Assembly: GCF_021432385.1 (NCBI RefSeq)
Contig: NZ_JAEACT010000003.1
Coordinates: 496,001-560,000, forward strand
Direction: 5' to 3'
Origin: Clostridium hydrogenum
GTDB lineage: Bacteria; Bacillota; Clostridia; Clostridiales; Clostridiaceae
Length of the DNA: 64,000 nt
In this document: piece after piece, positions 54,598 through 63,317 of the stretch
How positions within the stretch are numbered: the first letter of the stretch is position 1
Layout: each line of letters opens with the position of its first letter
Notes under the pieces: generated by a model
The model's database searches: none
Seen by the model: the letters and a program-made list of their open reading frames with translations, nothing else
What the model was told of the DNA's origin: nothing
Made by a program: the position numbers and the translations under genes

Positions 54598-54829
54598 TTA
54601 ACTTCTCCTTTTTTAAAGAGGTAATATAGAAATTTTTATTATTTTTAACTCCAATAATATATTATAGCACATAAAAAATTTTTTCAATGTAAACTGTAAA
54701 TCTCTTTGTTACTTTTTAATATTCCTTAACCTAATTATTTAAGGCATACTAAATAAAACTATGTTTTTTAAACTGTTTTTGATATAATGATAATATTGAA
54801 TTCTTTGATCTTATGATAGAGGTGATTTC

Positions 54830-55582
54830 TTGGAAAATAAAAATGACGAATTAGCTTATTTATACGATAAAACCGTAACTTGCCCTGTATGCGAAAGTAC
54901 CTTCAAAGTACGTGCTGTAAAAAAATCTTCATATAGAATATTAGGGCAAGATACTGATTTTTTTATTGAATACGGAAAAATAAATCCATATTTCTATGAT
55001 ATATGGATGTGTAATACTTGTGGTTATACGGCAATGAAACATGATTTCCCTAAAATACGTGAATCTGAAAAAGAATTAGTTATAAGTAAAATTTCTAGCA
55101 AATGGCATCCTAAAAGTTATCCTAACATATACAATGTAAATATTGCTATAGAGCGTTTTAAACTTTCACTTTTAAATTACACTGCAATTAATGCTTCGAG
55201 CAGTAAAAAGGGAATGAATTGCTTAAAACTCGCCTGGATGTATAGACTAACAGGAAATAAACAACTTGAATTATCTTTTTTAAAAAACGCCCTAGAATCT
55301 TTTACCGAAGCATATACCTCTGAATCTTTTCCAATGTACGGATTATCAAGGTTTGCTATGCTTTATTTAATTGGCGAACTTAATAGAAGACTTGGAAATA
55401 ATGAAGAAGCTTTGATCTGGTTCGGACAAGTTATAGGCGAAACAAATGCAGATCAAAAACTAAAAAACAAAGCAAGAGAGCAAAAAGATTTAATAAGAGC
55501 CTTACAAAAAGGAAATGTTGAAGAAACCTTACTTGAAAATGACGACGACAAAAAGAAAGGTATTTTTTCAAAGTTTTTTTAA
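54830..55582 (+). CDS. DUF2225 protein with zinc-finger-like and TPR regions
   Basis: The TTG at 54830 follows AGAGGTGATTTC. The 250-aa protein starts with two Cys pairs (TCPVCESTFKV near residues 17-27 and MCNTCGYTA near 62-70), which probably bind zinc, followed by helical TPR-like repeats (CLKLAWMYRLTGNKQLELSF, LGNNEEALIWFGQVIG). DUF2225 proteins are common in Firmicutes and have no known activity. It ends in KKKGIFSKFF. Confidence 0.88.
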   Translation: MENKNDELAYLYDKTVTCPVCESTFKVRAVKKSSYRILGQDTDFFIEYGKINPYFYDIWMCNTCGYTAMKHDFPKIRESEKELVISKISSKWHPKSYPNIYNVNIAIERFKLSLLNYTAINASSSKKGMNCLKLAWMYRLTGNKQLELSFLKNALESFTEAYTSESFPMYGLSRFAMLYLIGELNRRLGNNEEALIWFGQVIGETNADQKLKNKAREQKDLIRALQKGNVEETLLENDDDKKKGIFSKFF

Positions 55583-55605
55583 GTTATAAAATAATTGTAT
55601 ATTGT

Positions 55606-55909
55606 GAAACAAAGCTGTAGTGGATTAATCAAAGAACCTTTGGTAGGTGTAGAAAAAAATAATGTTAGGGAATAGTGGCGAAAAAATTTCTAAAATAAAA
55701 TTGCATAAAACTTAGTGGGAAATTTTTTTAAGCTTTAGAGCTTTAGATTGTCTGAGCTAATCTTTGCGAGTTATCGAAAGCTCTTAAGCTTTAAAAAATT
55801 TGCCGCTTAGTTTTACTAATTTTATTTAGGATTTTGAGCCGCTATTCACTAATATTATTTTTCTACACCTGCCAAAGGTTCTTTGATTTTGCACTACACT
55901 TTGGTTCTA
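55606..55909. repeat. Long imperfect palindrome (about 300 bp), single copy in window
   Basis: Arms of about 130 bp pair with roughly 85% identity by eye: AAAGCTGTAGTG / CACTACACTTT at the ends, then AATCAAAGAACCTTTGGTAG pairing with CTGCCAAAGGTTCTTTGATT, TGTAGAAAAAAATAATGTTA / its match, and AATTTTTTTAAGCTTTAGAGC near the centre. The right end touches the stop of the metallophosphoesterase gene. No frame fits. Confidence 0.85.
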
Positions 55910-55910
55910 A

Positions 55911-56600
55911 CTAGAAGAGTTTCATTGGATCAAAATTTAAGTAATCACAAGATGTTAGCATATATTGAACATTATTTTTAACAATACATCCTTTTATCTT
56001 TTTTAATATAGGTCCATGCATATGTCCATATATAACCTTTTCTACAGAGTACTCCTCCATAACTTCCGTAAATTCATTATCATCATATTTATCATTAAAA
56101 GGCGGATAATGCATCATAACTATTATTTTCTTATATCCAGCCTTTATAGCTGCATCTAGAGATAGCCTAAGTCTTATAATTTCTCTGTTATATATTTTTT
56201 CATCGTGCTCATTAAAGCTTTCCATATCTTTATTTATCCAACCTCTTGTACCACATACTGCATAATCTTCATATACAAAGAAGTTATTTTGTATGAAAAA
56301 TATATTGTCATACATATTATTTAATTTTTTTATACTCGTCCACCAATAATCATGGTTTCCCTTTACTATAATCTTTCTACCCGGAAGTTCATAAATCCAC
56401 TCCAAGTCTCTTTTGCCACCCTCAATATTTATTGACCAAGATATATCTCCTGCAATAAGTACAGTATCATCATTATTTATTTTAGCAATCCAATTATTTT
56501 TAATTTTTTCATCATGATTTAACCATTCTTCGCCAAATATATCCATTGGCTTATCAGTTTCAAGTGCCAAATGCAAATCTGAAATAGCATATAAAGCCAT
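55911..56600 (-). CDS. Calcineurin-like metallophosphoesterase
   Basis: This 229-aa protein has all the dimetal phosphoesterase blocks: AISDLHLALE (D-x-H), LIAGDISWSI (GD-x2), VKGNHDYWW (GNHD), MMHYPPF and YGHMHGP (GHxH). It belongs to the small clostridial/bacillary subgroup annotated as phosphohydrolase; the substrate (phosphodiester or nucleotide) is unknown. It starts 4 bp after the FlhB-like gene stop on the same strand. Confidence 0.93.
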   Translation of the reverse strand: MALYAISDLHLALETDKPMDIFGEEWLNHDEKIKNNWIAKINNDDTVLIAGDISWSINIEGGKRDLEWIYELPGRKIIVKGNHDYWWTSIKKLNNMYDNIFFIQNNFFVYEDYAVCGTRGWINKDMESFNEHDEKIYNREIIRLRLSLDAAIKAGYKKIIVMMHYPPFNDKYDDNEFTEVMEEYSVEKVIYGHMHGPILKKIKGCIVKNNVQYMLTSCDYLNFDPMKLF

Positions 56601-56604
56601 TGAT

Positions 56605-56877
56605 TCACCTTCTTTTTCCTACTTTTTCGTCTAAATTCATAATATGTGCAATTATTTCAGCTACTACATCATATATTTCATATGGAATATTAGAACCAAC
56701 GTCTACATTTAAAAGTAAATCTGCAAGTTCTTTATTGTAAACAACTGGCACATCATTTTCTGCAGCTTTTTCTACTATTTTATCTGCAATTAACCCCATT
56801 CCTGCCGCTGTTACAATAGGTGCTTCATATCCAGCTTCATATTTTAATGCAGCTGCTTTTTTTCGTTCATTTGCCAT
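56605..56877 (-). CDS. Stand-alone FlhB C-terminal domain protein (YlqH type)
   Basis: This 90-aa protein equals the cytoplasmic C-terminal domain of FlhB/EscU export-switch proteins (KKAAALKYEAGYEAPIVTAA, then VPVVYNKELADLLLNVDVG) without the membrane part. The cleavage motif NPTH is replaced, reading KYEAGYEAP in the corresponding place. In Bacillus the ylqH gene lies beside ylqG as here beside the FliK-like gene. A role in flagellar export switching is inferred. Confidence 0.88.
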   Translation of the reverse strand: MANERKKAAALKYEAGYEAPIVTAAGMGLIADKIVEKAAENDVPVVYNKELADLLLNVDVGSNIPYEIYDVVAEIIAHIMNLDEKVGKRR

Positions 56878-56910
56878 AAAACCACCTCATTACGATGAAA
56901 TTAATTCAAC

Positions 56911-58854
56911 TTATACTTTTATATCTAGTTTATATACATTATTATTTTCATTGAAAAAACTTCTGCAACTTGCTAAATTTACTTCTTCATCTTTTCTTTC
57001 TACTAATATGGTAGGACTATATCCCATATTAATCATTTTATTAGCCAAAATTTCTTTGGCCCCATTAAACGTTATGCTCCACTTTTCATCACATTTAAGC
57101 TTAACATTTAAATTATTATTAAAGATCTTAATGTAAGCATCTATAACACCCATATTAATTGTTTTTACTGAAGTTACTATTTTAACATTTCTGCTATCTA
57201 CCCTTTTACCTGATTTTCTATCATCTTTAATTATAAGCTTGCATTGATAATCATTTTGACTGCTATTTACTGGTAAATCCATGTAGTAGTATTGATCACT
57301 TACAGAATTAAAGACTTTAAAATCATTTATATTATTCTTTATAATCTCAGCAACTTTATCTGACAATGGCACTCCATTATTTTTTTCCGATAAAATATTG
57401 CTAATAAATTCTTTCATATTATTTATTTTGGTATTTATCTCTTGCTTAACAATTTCTGCTTTTCCATCTACGCCTTTATTATTTCCCTCAATAATATCTT
57501 TTATTAATTTTAGCGTATTTGCCTTTGTGGATTCATTTTCAACTTTATTGTAATTCACATTCTTTATACCCTCATCATTTTGTTCATGTGAATTTTTTAC
57601 CACTTCATTATTTTTAATGCTTGAATTATCTAAACCTTCTGAAGGCCTTTCATTTCTTAGTGTATCTATAAGTTTAGTAACTGTTCCTAGCTTTGCTTCG
57701 TCGATATTAACTTCAGGATTTATTTCTTTCAATAACTGTCTTATAGAATCTTTTGAATCACTTGTTTGAAGTTCTGTTATATTGTTTAAAATAAACTTAT
57801 TTATTGTATCTAAAATATCAACATTTTTATTTGCTAATTCTATTTTTCCATTTGTTGAATTTTCATTTAGAACTTCCGTTAATACATTTAAATCCTTAAT
57901 GTTATTTTCTAAATTTAACTTTCCAAATTTAGTAATATTCAAATTCTGCTTTTCTGCAGATTTCAAAATATCTTTAAAATCTATTTGTTTTAAATTATTG
58001 GATTGTTCATTTTCATCAATTATAGCTTTGCTATTATTTTCGTCCTGCACAAGCTCTTTTGGTTGCACATTATCATTATGCTCTTTGATTTTTTCCGCTA
58101 TACCATTTTGTTTTAAATCATTAGAATCTATTTCATTACTGTTTAGTTTGTCATTAATGTTTTTTAGTTCGTTATACAAAGAGTTACCATCTTTAAAAAT
58201 TTTATTAAAACTTTTTATATTATCTCCTGTTATATCAATCTTATTTTCAAATAAGGTAACTATATCATTCAAATCTAAACTTTTTAAATTCTTAGCAAAA
58301 TCCCTTAGCATATCACAAGTAAATTTGCCCTCTTCACTATTAATATCTATATTTTTACTTTCAATGTATTTAAAAATAAATTCTTCAGCCTTTTCAGGAT
58401 TATCAACTATTTTTTTATTAAAATCTATAATGTTTTTCATTTCAGAAATATTTTCTTTTGTTAGAGGTATATTATGATCAATAAGTGCTTTTAACAACTC
58501 AATATTATCCTTGGATGGCTTCAGTCCAAATTCCTTTATAGTGTCTTCTATTAAGTCTGTATCAGGGCTTGCTTGTCCTTCATCATTACCTACAAATTTT
58601 ATTTTTATCTGTCCATCATCAAATCCAGTAACTATAAACTTAGAATTTTTTCCATAACTTGTTTCATCCTTAAGTCCATCTACTTTAGCATTAAAATTCC
58701 ATCCATCTGATGTCCTTAAAGTTACTTCATCACTTTTGCCATCTACATCTAAAACCTTTGCTGTAAATGTTTCACCAATATTAAAGGAAATTTTCTTGGT
58801 TAATTTAGAATTATTATTTACTAATGAGTTATTTACATTTAAAGTATTAGCCAT
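56911..58854 (-). CDS. Large FliK-like (hook-length control-like) protein
   Basis: I choose the ATG at 58854 (MANTLNVNNSLV) after GAGGTGATAATT. The protein of about 647 residues is Asn/Lys/Glu-rich and mostly disordered or helical in the middle, and ends in a compact domain (about residues 535-645; YYMDLPVNSSQNDYQCKLII, then INMGVIDAYIKIFNNNLNVK) like the C-terminal domain of flagellar hook-length control proteins. It lies directly upstream of a FlhB-like gene. The assignment is by pattern and neighbour, not by strong motifs. Confidence 0.7.
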   Translation of the reverse strand: MANTLNVNNSLVNNNSKLTKKISFNIGETFTAKVLDVDGKSDEVTLRTSDGWNFNAKVDGLKDETSYGKNSKFIVTGFDDGQIKIKFVGNDEGQASPDTDLIEDTIKEFGLKPSKDNIELLKALIDHNIPLTKENISEMKNIIDFNKKIVDNPEKAEEFIFKYIESKNIDINSEEGKFTCDMLRDFAKNLKSLDLNDIVTLFENKIDITGDNIKSFNKIFKDGNSLYNELKNINDKLNSNEIDSNDLKQNGIAEKIKEHNDNVQPKELVQDENNSKAIIDENEQSNNLKQIDFKDILKSAEKQNLNITKFGKLNLENNIKDLNVLTEVLNENSTNGKIELANKNVDILDTINKFILNNITELQTSDSKDSIRQLLKEINPEVNIDEAKLGTVTKLIDTLRNERPSEGLDNSSIKNNEVVKNSHEQNDEGIKNVNYNKVENESTKANTLKLIKDIIEGNNKGVDGKAEIVKQEINTKINNMKEFISNILSEKNNGVPLSDKVAEIIKNNINDFKVFNSVSDQYYYMDLPVNSSQNDYQCKLIIKDDRKSGKRVDSRNVKIVTSVKTINMGVIDAYIKIFNNNLNVKLKCDEKWSITFNGAKEILANKMINMGYSPTILVERKDEEVNLASCRSFFNENNNVYKLDIKV

Positions 58855-58873
58855 AATTATCACCTCTAATTTT

Positions 58874-58924
58874 TATAGTGAAACCAGTTTAACTAATAAT
58901 TAATAGTCAAACTGGTTCACTATA
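58874..58924. other. Hairpin between tyrS and the FliK-like gene
   Basis: TATAGTGAAACCAGTTTAACT pairs, with one mismatch, with AGTCAAACTGGTTCACTATA. It has no T-run on the minus side, so it may be an mRNA processing or weak termination structure. Confidence 0.55.
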
Positions 58925-58928
58925 TACT

Positions 58929-60149
58929 TTATTCTATGCTCAATTTATAAAATTTCTTTTTACCCTTTTTAATCATAACAAATCCATCTTTAAAATCTTC
59001 ACTTGTTAAAACCCGTGTAAAATCATCAACCTTAACATCATTTAAAGTTAAACCGCCTTGCTGAATTAATCTTCTGCCTTCACCTTTTGACGGTAATATT
59101 TTGGTATAAACAAGAACATCTAAAATTTGTGCATTTGCCATATCTGCTGTAATTGTAACCATAGGTACGTTTTCCATATTGCTACCTTGACCAAATAAAG
59201 CTTCTGAAGCTGCTGCTGATTTTTTTGCTGCCTCTTCACCATGAACAAGCTTTGTAACCTCATAAGCAAGAACTTTTTTAGCCTCATTTATTTCTTTATC
59301 TTTAAGTGCAGATAATCTTTTAACCTCATCCATAGGCAAAAAAGTTAGCATTGCTAAACATTTACCTACATCCGAATCATTTACATTTCTCCAATATTGA
59401 TAAAAATCATAAGGTGTTGTTTTCTCTGGATCAAGCCATAGTGCTCCATTTTCTGTTTTACCCATTTTTTTACCTTCACTATTTGTTAACAGTGAACATG
59501 TCATTGCATAGGCAGGTTTATTTTCCTTTCTTCTTATAAGTTCAACACCAGCTATCATATTTGACCACTGATCATCACCACCAAGCTCCATTACACAGTC
59601 ATATTTCTTATTTAGTTCAAAGAAATCATAACCCTGCATAAGCATATAGTTAAACTCAAGGAAAGATAACCCCTTTTCCATTCTCTGCTTAAAACATTCA
59701 GCTGTGAGCATCTTATTTACAGAAAAATGCACTCCAACTTCTCTTAAAAAATTTATGTAATTTAAATTCATAAGCCAATCTGCATTATTTGCAAGTATAG
59801 CCTTTCCATCACTAAAATCTATAAATCTTGACATTTGCTTTTTTATACATTGAACATTGTGTTCTATTTCTTCTCTCGTAAGCATTTTTCTCATGTCAGT
59901 TTTTCCTGTAGGATCTCCTACCATTGCAGTTCCCCCACCCATTAAAACAATAGGTCTATGTCCTGCTTTTTGCATATGTGCCATGAGCATTAGTGCTAAA
60001 AAATGTCCAACATGCAAACTATCAGCCGTTGGATCAAAGCCTATATAAAAAGTGATTTTTTTCTCTCCAAGTAACTTTCTTGTTTCTTCCTCATGAGTAT
60101 ACTGTTTTATATATCCACGTTCAATTAATTCATCTAAAACGTTAATCAT
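58929..60149 (-). CDS. tyrS: Tyrosyl-tRNA synthetase
   Basis: I choose ATG 60149 ([14 protein letters not shown]) after AAAGGAGTGGTAGTT; the longer start lies in that site. The 406-aa class I synthetase has HVGH in [19 protein letters not shown] (HIGH), the tyrosine pocket [25 protein letters not shown] (KMSKS) and a C-terminal S4-like RNA-binding domain ([20 protein letters not shown]). It has no T-box leader: the 130 bp upstream lack the T-box sequence. Confidence 0.97.
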   Translation of the reverse strand: MINVLDELIERGYIKQYTHEEETRKLLGEKKITFYIGFDPTADSLHVGHFLALMLMAHMQKAGHRPIVLMGGGTAMVGDPTGKTDMRKMLTREEIEHNVQCIKKQMSRFIDFSDGKAILANNADWLMNLNYINFLREVGVHFSVNKMLTAECFKQRMEKGLSFLEFNYMLMQGYDFFELNKKYDCVMELGGDDQWSNMIAGVELIRRKENKPAYAMTCSLLTNSEGKKMGKTENGALWLDPEKTTPYDFYQYWRNVNDSDVGKCLAMLTFLPMDEVKRLSALKDKEINEAKKVLAYEVTKLVHGEEAAKKSAAASEALFGQGSNMENVPMVTITADMANAQILDVLVYTKILPSKGEGRRLIQQGGLTLNDVKVDDFTRVLTSEDFKDGFVMIKKGKKKFYKLSIE

Positions 60150-60286
60150 AACTACCACTCCTTTTTTATAACCTATATAATGAAACTAAACTATACATTC
60201 ACAAAATACACAATTTTAGTCTCACTATAATTTCCATTTACTTATATATTAAATCATAATAATATAAAAATTTCAAACATAGCATT

Positions 60287-61411
60287 TTATGATGAGATAA
60301 CTTTGTTTCTTCCTGATTCCTTAGCTCTATAAAGCATAGCATCTGCTACATTTAAAACCTTCTGGACGTCATTTCCATTATCCGGATAATAGCTTATACC
60401 AAAGCTTGCAGTAACAGTTTTTTCAACGTCATTATACATTACTATATTTTTGCTAAGTTTTTCTCTCATTTCATCTACCTTTTTTATTACTTTTTCATGT
60501 GATGAAACTTCATCAATGTAAATTACAATTTCCTCTCCACCATATCTTGCAATTTTATCTTTATCAGGATCAATAGATTTTGAAAGAACCTTCGCGGTTT
60601 CAATCAAAACTTCGTCTCCAAATTGATGCCCATACGAATCATTAAAATTTTTAAAATGATCTATATCTATCATTACTATTGCAAAACTTTTTTGTGGAAA
60701 CTTGACAACCTTTTCTTCAATTATATCAAAAAAGTGCTTTCTATTATTAATTCCAAGCAACGGATCCTTAATAGACGATTCTTTTACTTTTTTATACAAA
60801 ATATTGTTTTCAATGGCAATACCTATTTGATTTGCTATTGCAGATATAAACTTTATATGACCATGACCAAAAAAATCAAACAATGTGTGCTCTACAATTA
60901 TATATCCCATAAAGTTATCTCTTAAAGTTATAGGCACCCCAACAATTGAGTGTATATTTAGCTTTCCTTTAAATTCACTAAATAATGGATTCTTACAATT
61001 TATAACTACAGGATCATTTGAACTAAGTAATGAAAATACAGTATTTGTTACAATATCATAATTTTCTATCTCTACATTAGATGCCTCTACCCGTAATTCA
61101 CCATTACGTTTCTTTAAATATATTGTTGAATAAGTAACTCCAAGAATCCCAATAATCATATCATTAATCATTGGAATTAAATTATAATCGCTAATATTAG
61201 AATTAATATATTTACTAATTTCTACAACATTTGTTAATACATCAAGTTTTTTGCCATATTCTATATTTTTTTCATTCATTAATTGAATTTGTTCTTCAGC
61301 AAAATTTTGATATGTGCCAAATTCTTGTTTTAACCTTGTATATTTTTCAAACAAAGCATCAAACCCATCAGCTTTATCTATAATACCCACATCTCTTTTC
61401 AGAATAAACAC
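60287..61411 (-). CDS. GAF-GGDEF protein, probable diguanylate cyclase
   Basis: This 374-aa cytosolic protein has a coiled coil (about residues 20-60), a GAF-like domain (about 60-205; VGVPITLRDNFMGYIIVEHT) and a GGDEF domain (about 210-374; DPLLGINNRKHFFDIIEE, DIDHFKNFNDSYGHQFGDEV). The active-site loop reads RYGGEEIVIYI near residue 292, with GGEEI in place of GGEEF; GGEE normally supports activity. It probably makes c-di-GMP in response to a ligand of the GAF domain. No EAL domain is present. Confidence 0.9.
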   Translation of the reverse strand: MFILKRDVGIIDKADGFDALFEKYTRLKQEFGTYQNFAEEQIQLMNEKNIEYGKKLDVLTNVVEISKYINSNISDYNLIPMINDMIIGILGVTYSTIYLKKRNGELRVEASNVEIENYDIVTNTVFSLLSSNDPVVINCKNPLFSEFKGKLNIHSIVGVPITLRDNFMGYIIVEHTLFDFFGHGHIKFISAIANQIGIAIENNILYKKVKESSIKDPLLGINNRKHFFDIIEEKVVKFPQKSFAIVMIDIDHFKNFNDSYGHQFGDEVLIETAKVLSKSIDPDKDKIARYGGEEIVIYIDEVSSHEKVIKKVDEMREKLSKNIVMYNDVEKTVTASFGISYYPDNGNDVQKVLNVADAMLYRAKESGRNKVISS

Positions 61412-61710
61412 CTCTTATATTACTTATTGCAAAAAACATGTTTTTATAATTTTATTCTTTAATTATGGCTTAATTATAATTATATTAGATTATCGAACTA
61501 ATTTCCACAATATTAATTAAAAATCATCCATTGTGACTTTTATATTTTATATTTTGAATTATTCCATATATATTGAATTTTATGAATTTTATGCTATAAT
61601 ATTGTATAGATATTATTAGGTTTAATTATCAAGGTATGTTTACTCCTTAATTCCAGGAGCAAAAATATTTCCAAGATTAATTAGTCCTAGGTTTTAAGGA
61701 GGGTTTTATC

Positions 61711-61878
61711 ATGGCAGATAAAGTTATTGTTTGCAAAGATTGTGGAAAAGAGTTTACATTTACAGAAGGTGAACAAGCTTTTTATAAGGAAAAAGGATTT
61801 GAAAACGATCCAGTAAGATGTCCTGAATGCAGAAAAGCTAGAAAAGCTAAAAGAAACAATTTTCATAAAGATTTTTAA
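61711..61878 (+). CDS. Small zinc-ribbon protein (zf-trcl type, 55 aa)
   Basis: The frame starts at ATG 61711, behind AAGGAGGGTTTTATC. It reads MADKVIVCKDCGKEFTFTEG and has a second Cys pair in RCPECRKARKAKR, giving C-x2-C ... C-x2-C, the probable-zinc-ribbon pattern (zf-trcl). It is common and highly expressed in clostridia but has no known role. The 5' region (from about 61615) has a promoter-like TATAAT (61599-61604) and a hairpin CTCCTTAATTCCAGGAG. A terminator follows directly. Confidence 0.88.
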   Translation: MADKVIVCKDCGKEFTFTEGEQAFYKEKGFENDPVRCPECRKARKAKRNNFHKDF

Positions 61879-61920
61879 ATTAAAATTGAGATGGCGCAGA
61901 GTCATCTCAATTTTAATTTT
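61877..61920 (+). terminator. Terminator of the zinc-ribbon gene
   Basis: AAATTAAAATTGAGATG pairs with CATCTCAATTTTAATTT, leaving a GCGCAGAGT loop and a T-run. Confidence 0.9.
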
Positions 61921-61930
61921 ATGAAAACAA

Positions 61931-61996
61931 CTTGAAACAGAGTACAAAGTACAAATTGTAATTTAACAGGATAAACTTGTATTAGCAATTTCAAGC
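61931..61996. repeat. Relic of the composite repeat without hairpin core
   Basis: ACTTGAAACAGAGTACAAAG is followed at once by TACAAATTGTAATTTAACAG, then GATAAAC and ATTTCAAG. This matches the right outer layer of copies B and J with only two GAGTAC units and no core hairpins. Confidence 0.6.
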
Positions 61997-62017
61997 TTCC
62001 ACATTATCTATCTATAA

Positions 62018-62581
62018 TTACATTTCCCTAAAGTATTTAATTCTTTTCAATACTTTTGATAAAGGAACTGCTATTATCATTCCAACAATCACTTGCGCTA
62101 CATCTTCTCCAATATGAGTTGCCTGTAAAATCCAGCATTGTGACCATGGAAATCCCATCAAATAATGATCTAGAAAAACTCCTGCAAAATAGTAAGCTCC
62201 TATCATCCATATGCCGCCAACTATAAATCCAAATATGTTATTAACTATACTTTCTCCATTATAATTATTCCTATAGGCAATAGTCGCTGCCAAGTAAGCC
62301 ATAACACCTTTAATAATTAAAGTAAATGGTGCCCAAGCAGGCGCTGTTGATAACAAATCAAATAATCCCATTCCTAAAGCAGATGCAATAACTGCATTTT
62401 TCCTTCTAAGAATTATTGCAGCTACAAATACCATGGCATCTCCTGCGTGCACAAAGCCTTTATAACCAAGTCCAACTGGTATCCCCGTAAGTTTAGTGGC
62501 TACAAAAACTATTGCTGCCATAAGTGATATTTGTGCTATATCCCTTACTGCGTAACTAGTATTAAATGTCTTTTGCTCCAT
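62018..62581 (-). CDS. ECF transporter S component (substrate-binding membrane subunit)
   Basis: This 187-aa membrane protein has five or six helices and the S-component pattern of ECF vitamin transporters: an N-terminal ISLMAAIVFVATKLTGIPVG, then GYKGFVHAGDAMVFVAAIIL and LGMGLFDLLSTAPAWAPFTL. It works with a shared EcfAA'T module encoded elsewhere. No riboswitch is visible upstream, so the substrate (a vitamin or precursor) is unknown. Confidence 0.88.
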   Translation of the reverse strand: MEQKTFNTSYAVRDIAQISLMAAIVFVATKLTGIPVGLGYKGFVHAGDAMVFVAAIILRRKNAVIASALGMGLFDLLSTAPAWAPFTLIIKGVMAYLAATIAYRNNYNGESIVNNIFGFIVGGIWMIGAYYFAGVFLDHYLMGFPWSQCWILQATHIGEDVAQVIVGMIIAVPLSKVLKRIKYFREM

Positions 62582-62735
62582 AATGCCCCTCCATATTATT
62601 TATTCTTATAGATATCTATAAGAACATTATATTTAAATAAAATTTTTATGCAAATGTACCCATACAATTCATGTATTATTTTTAAATTATTGATAATAAT
62701 AAATTTGATATTGATTTTTATAGGAGATGATATAT

Positions 62736-62891
62736 ATGAACATTTTAAGATGGATTTGCAGTCTAGCTTTTCTCACATTGATATCCACCTTAATTGTGAA
62801 AACTGGTATAACTGCCATAAACTTATTGTTAACAATATCAGCTTTTGTTTTCCTTATCGATGCCATATTGTATAAAAAACGAAGTCTGTAA
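62736..62891 (+). CDS. Small membrane protein (51 aa)
   Basis: ATG 62736 follows AGGAGATGATATAT. The product reads MNILRWICSLAFLTLISTLI and continues with a second hydrophobic half, ending LYKKRSL. It has two short membrane spans and a positive end. I do not recognise a family. The ribosome binding site makes it likely real. Confidence 0.55.
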   Translation: MNILRWICSLAFLTLISTLIVKTGITAINLLLTISAFVFLIDAILYKKRSL

Positions 62892-62934
62892 TTTTAATAA
62901 GTATACAATATTAAGATTTATTAATATGTAACTT

Positions 62935-63194
62935 AAAATTATTGCGAAGTATTAAACCAAAGTACAAAGTATAAAATACAGAGTACAAAGAAGGATGATT
63001 TACCTTTCCTTACGTCAGGTAAATCTTAAACTTAAATGTTGTCAGCTTCGCTGAACAACATTAGGATTGCGATTGCGTAATCAATCAAAAAAATAAGTTT
63101 TAAGATTTTCTGTATCTTTGCTACAGAAAATCATCATTCACTGTACTTTGTTCTCTGTACTCTGTACTCTGAATAAAGCTTCGCAATATTTAAG
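62935..63194 (+). repeat. Multi-hairpin repeat, copy M (GAGTAC arm type)
   Basis: The outer pair AAAATTATTGCGAAGTATT / GCTTCGCAATATTTAA is well kept. The arms are CAAAGTACAAAGTATAAAAT and ACTTTGTTCTCTGTACTCTG. The core has GATTTACC..GGTAAATC, TGTTGTCAGCTTCGCTGAAC, GATTGCGTAATCAATC and GATTTTCTGTATCTTTGCTA. Confidence 0.9.
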
Positions 63195-63317
63195 AACTTT
63201 TCATATAATATACATCCATTGTTAAATTTACATTACCTACCGTTAAATTTGTAATTCTTTTTTAACCTATTCCTTATATTTATATGTTATAATTTATTCT
63301 GTTGTGGAGGTGAATTA

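Noticed and set aside
57782..58477. 231-aa plus-strand frame opposite the FliK-like gene
   Set aside because: It is a Phe/Leu/Ser shadow of the Lys/Asn/Glu-rich protein on the minus strand.
60150..60290. T-box leader upstream of tyrS
   Set aside because: No specifier loop, T-box sequence or terminator is present in the short upstream region.
61687..61947. 86-aa minus-strand frame opposite the zinc-ribbon gene
   Set aside because: The plus-strand frame has the Cys pairs, ribosome binding site and terminator; the minus frame is its shadow.
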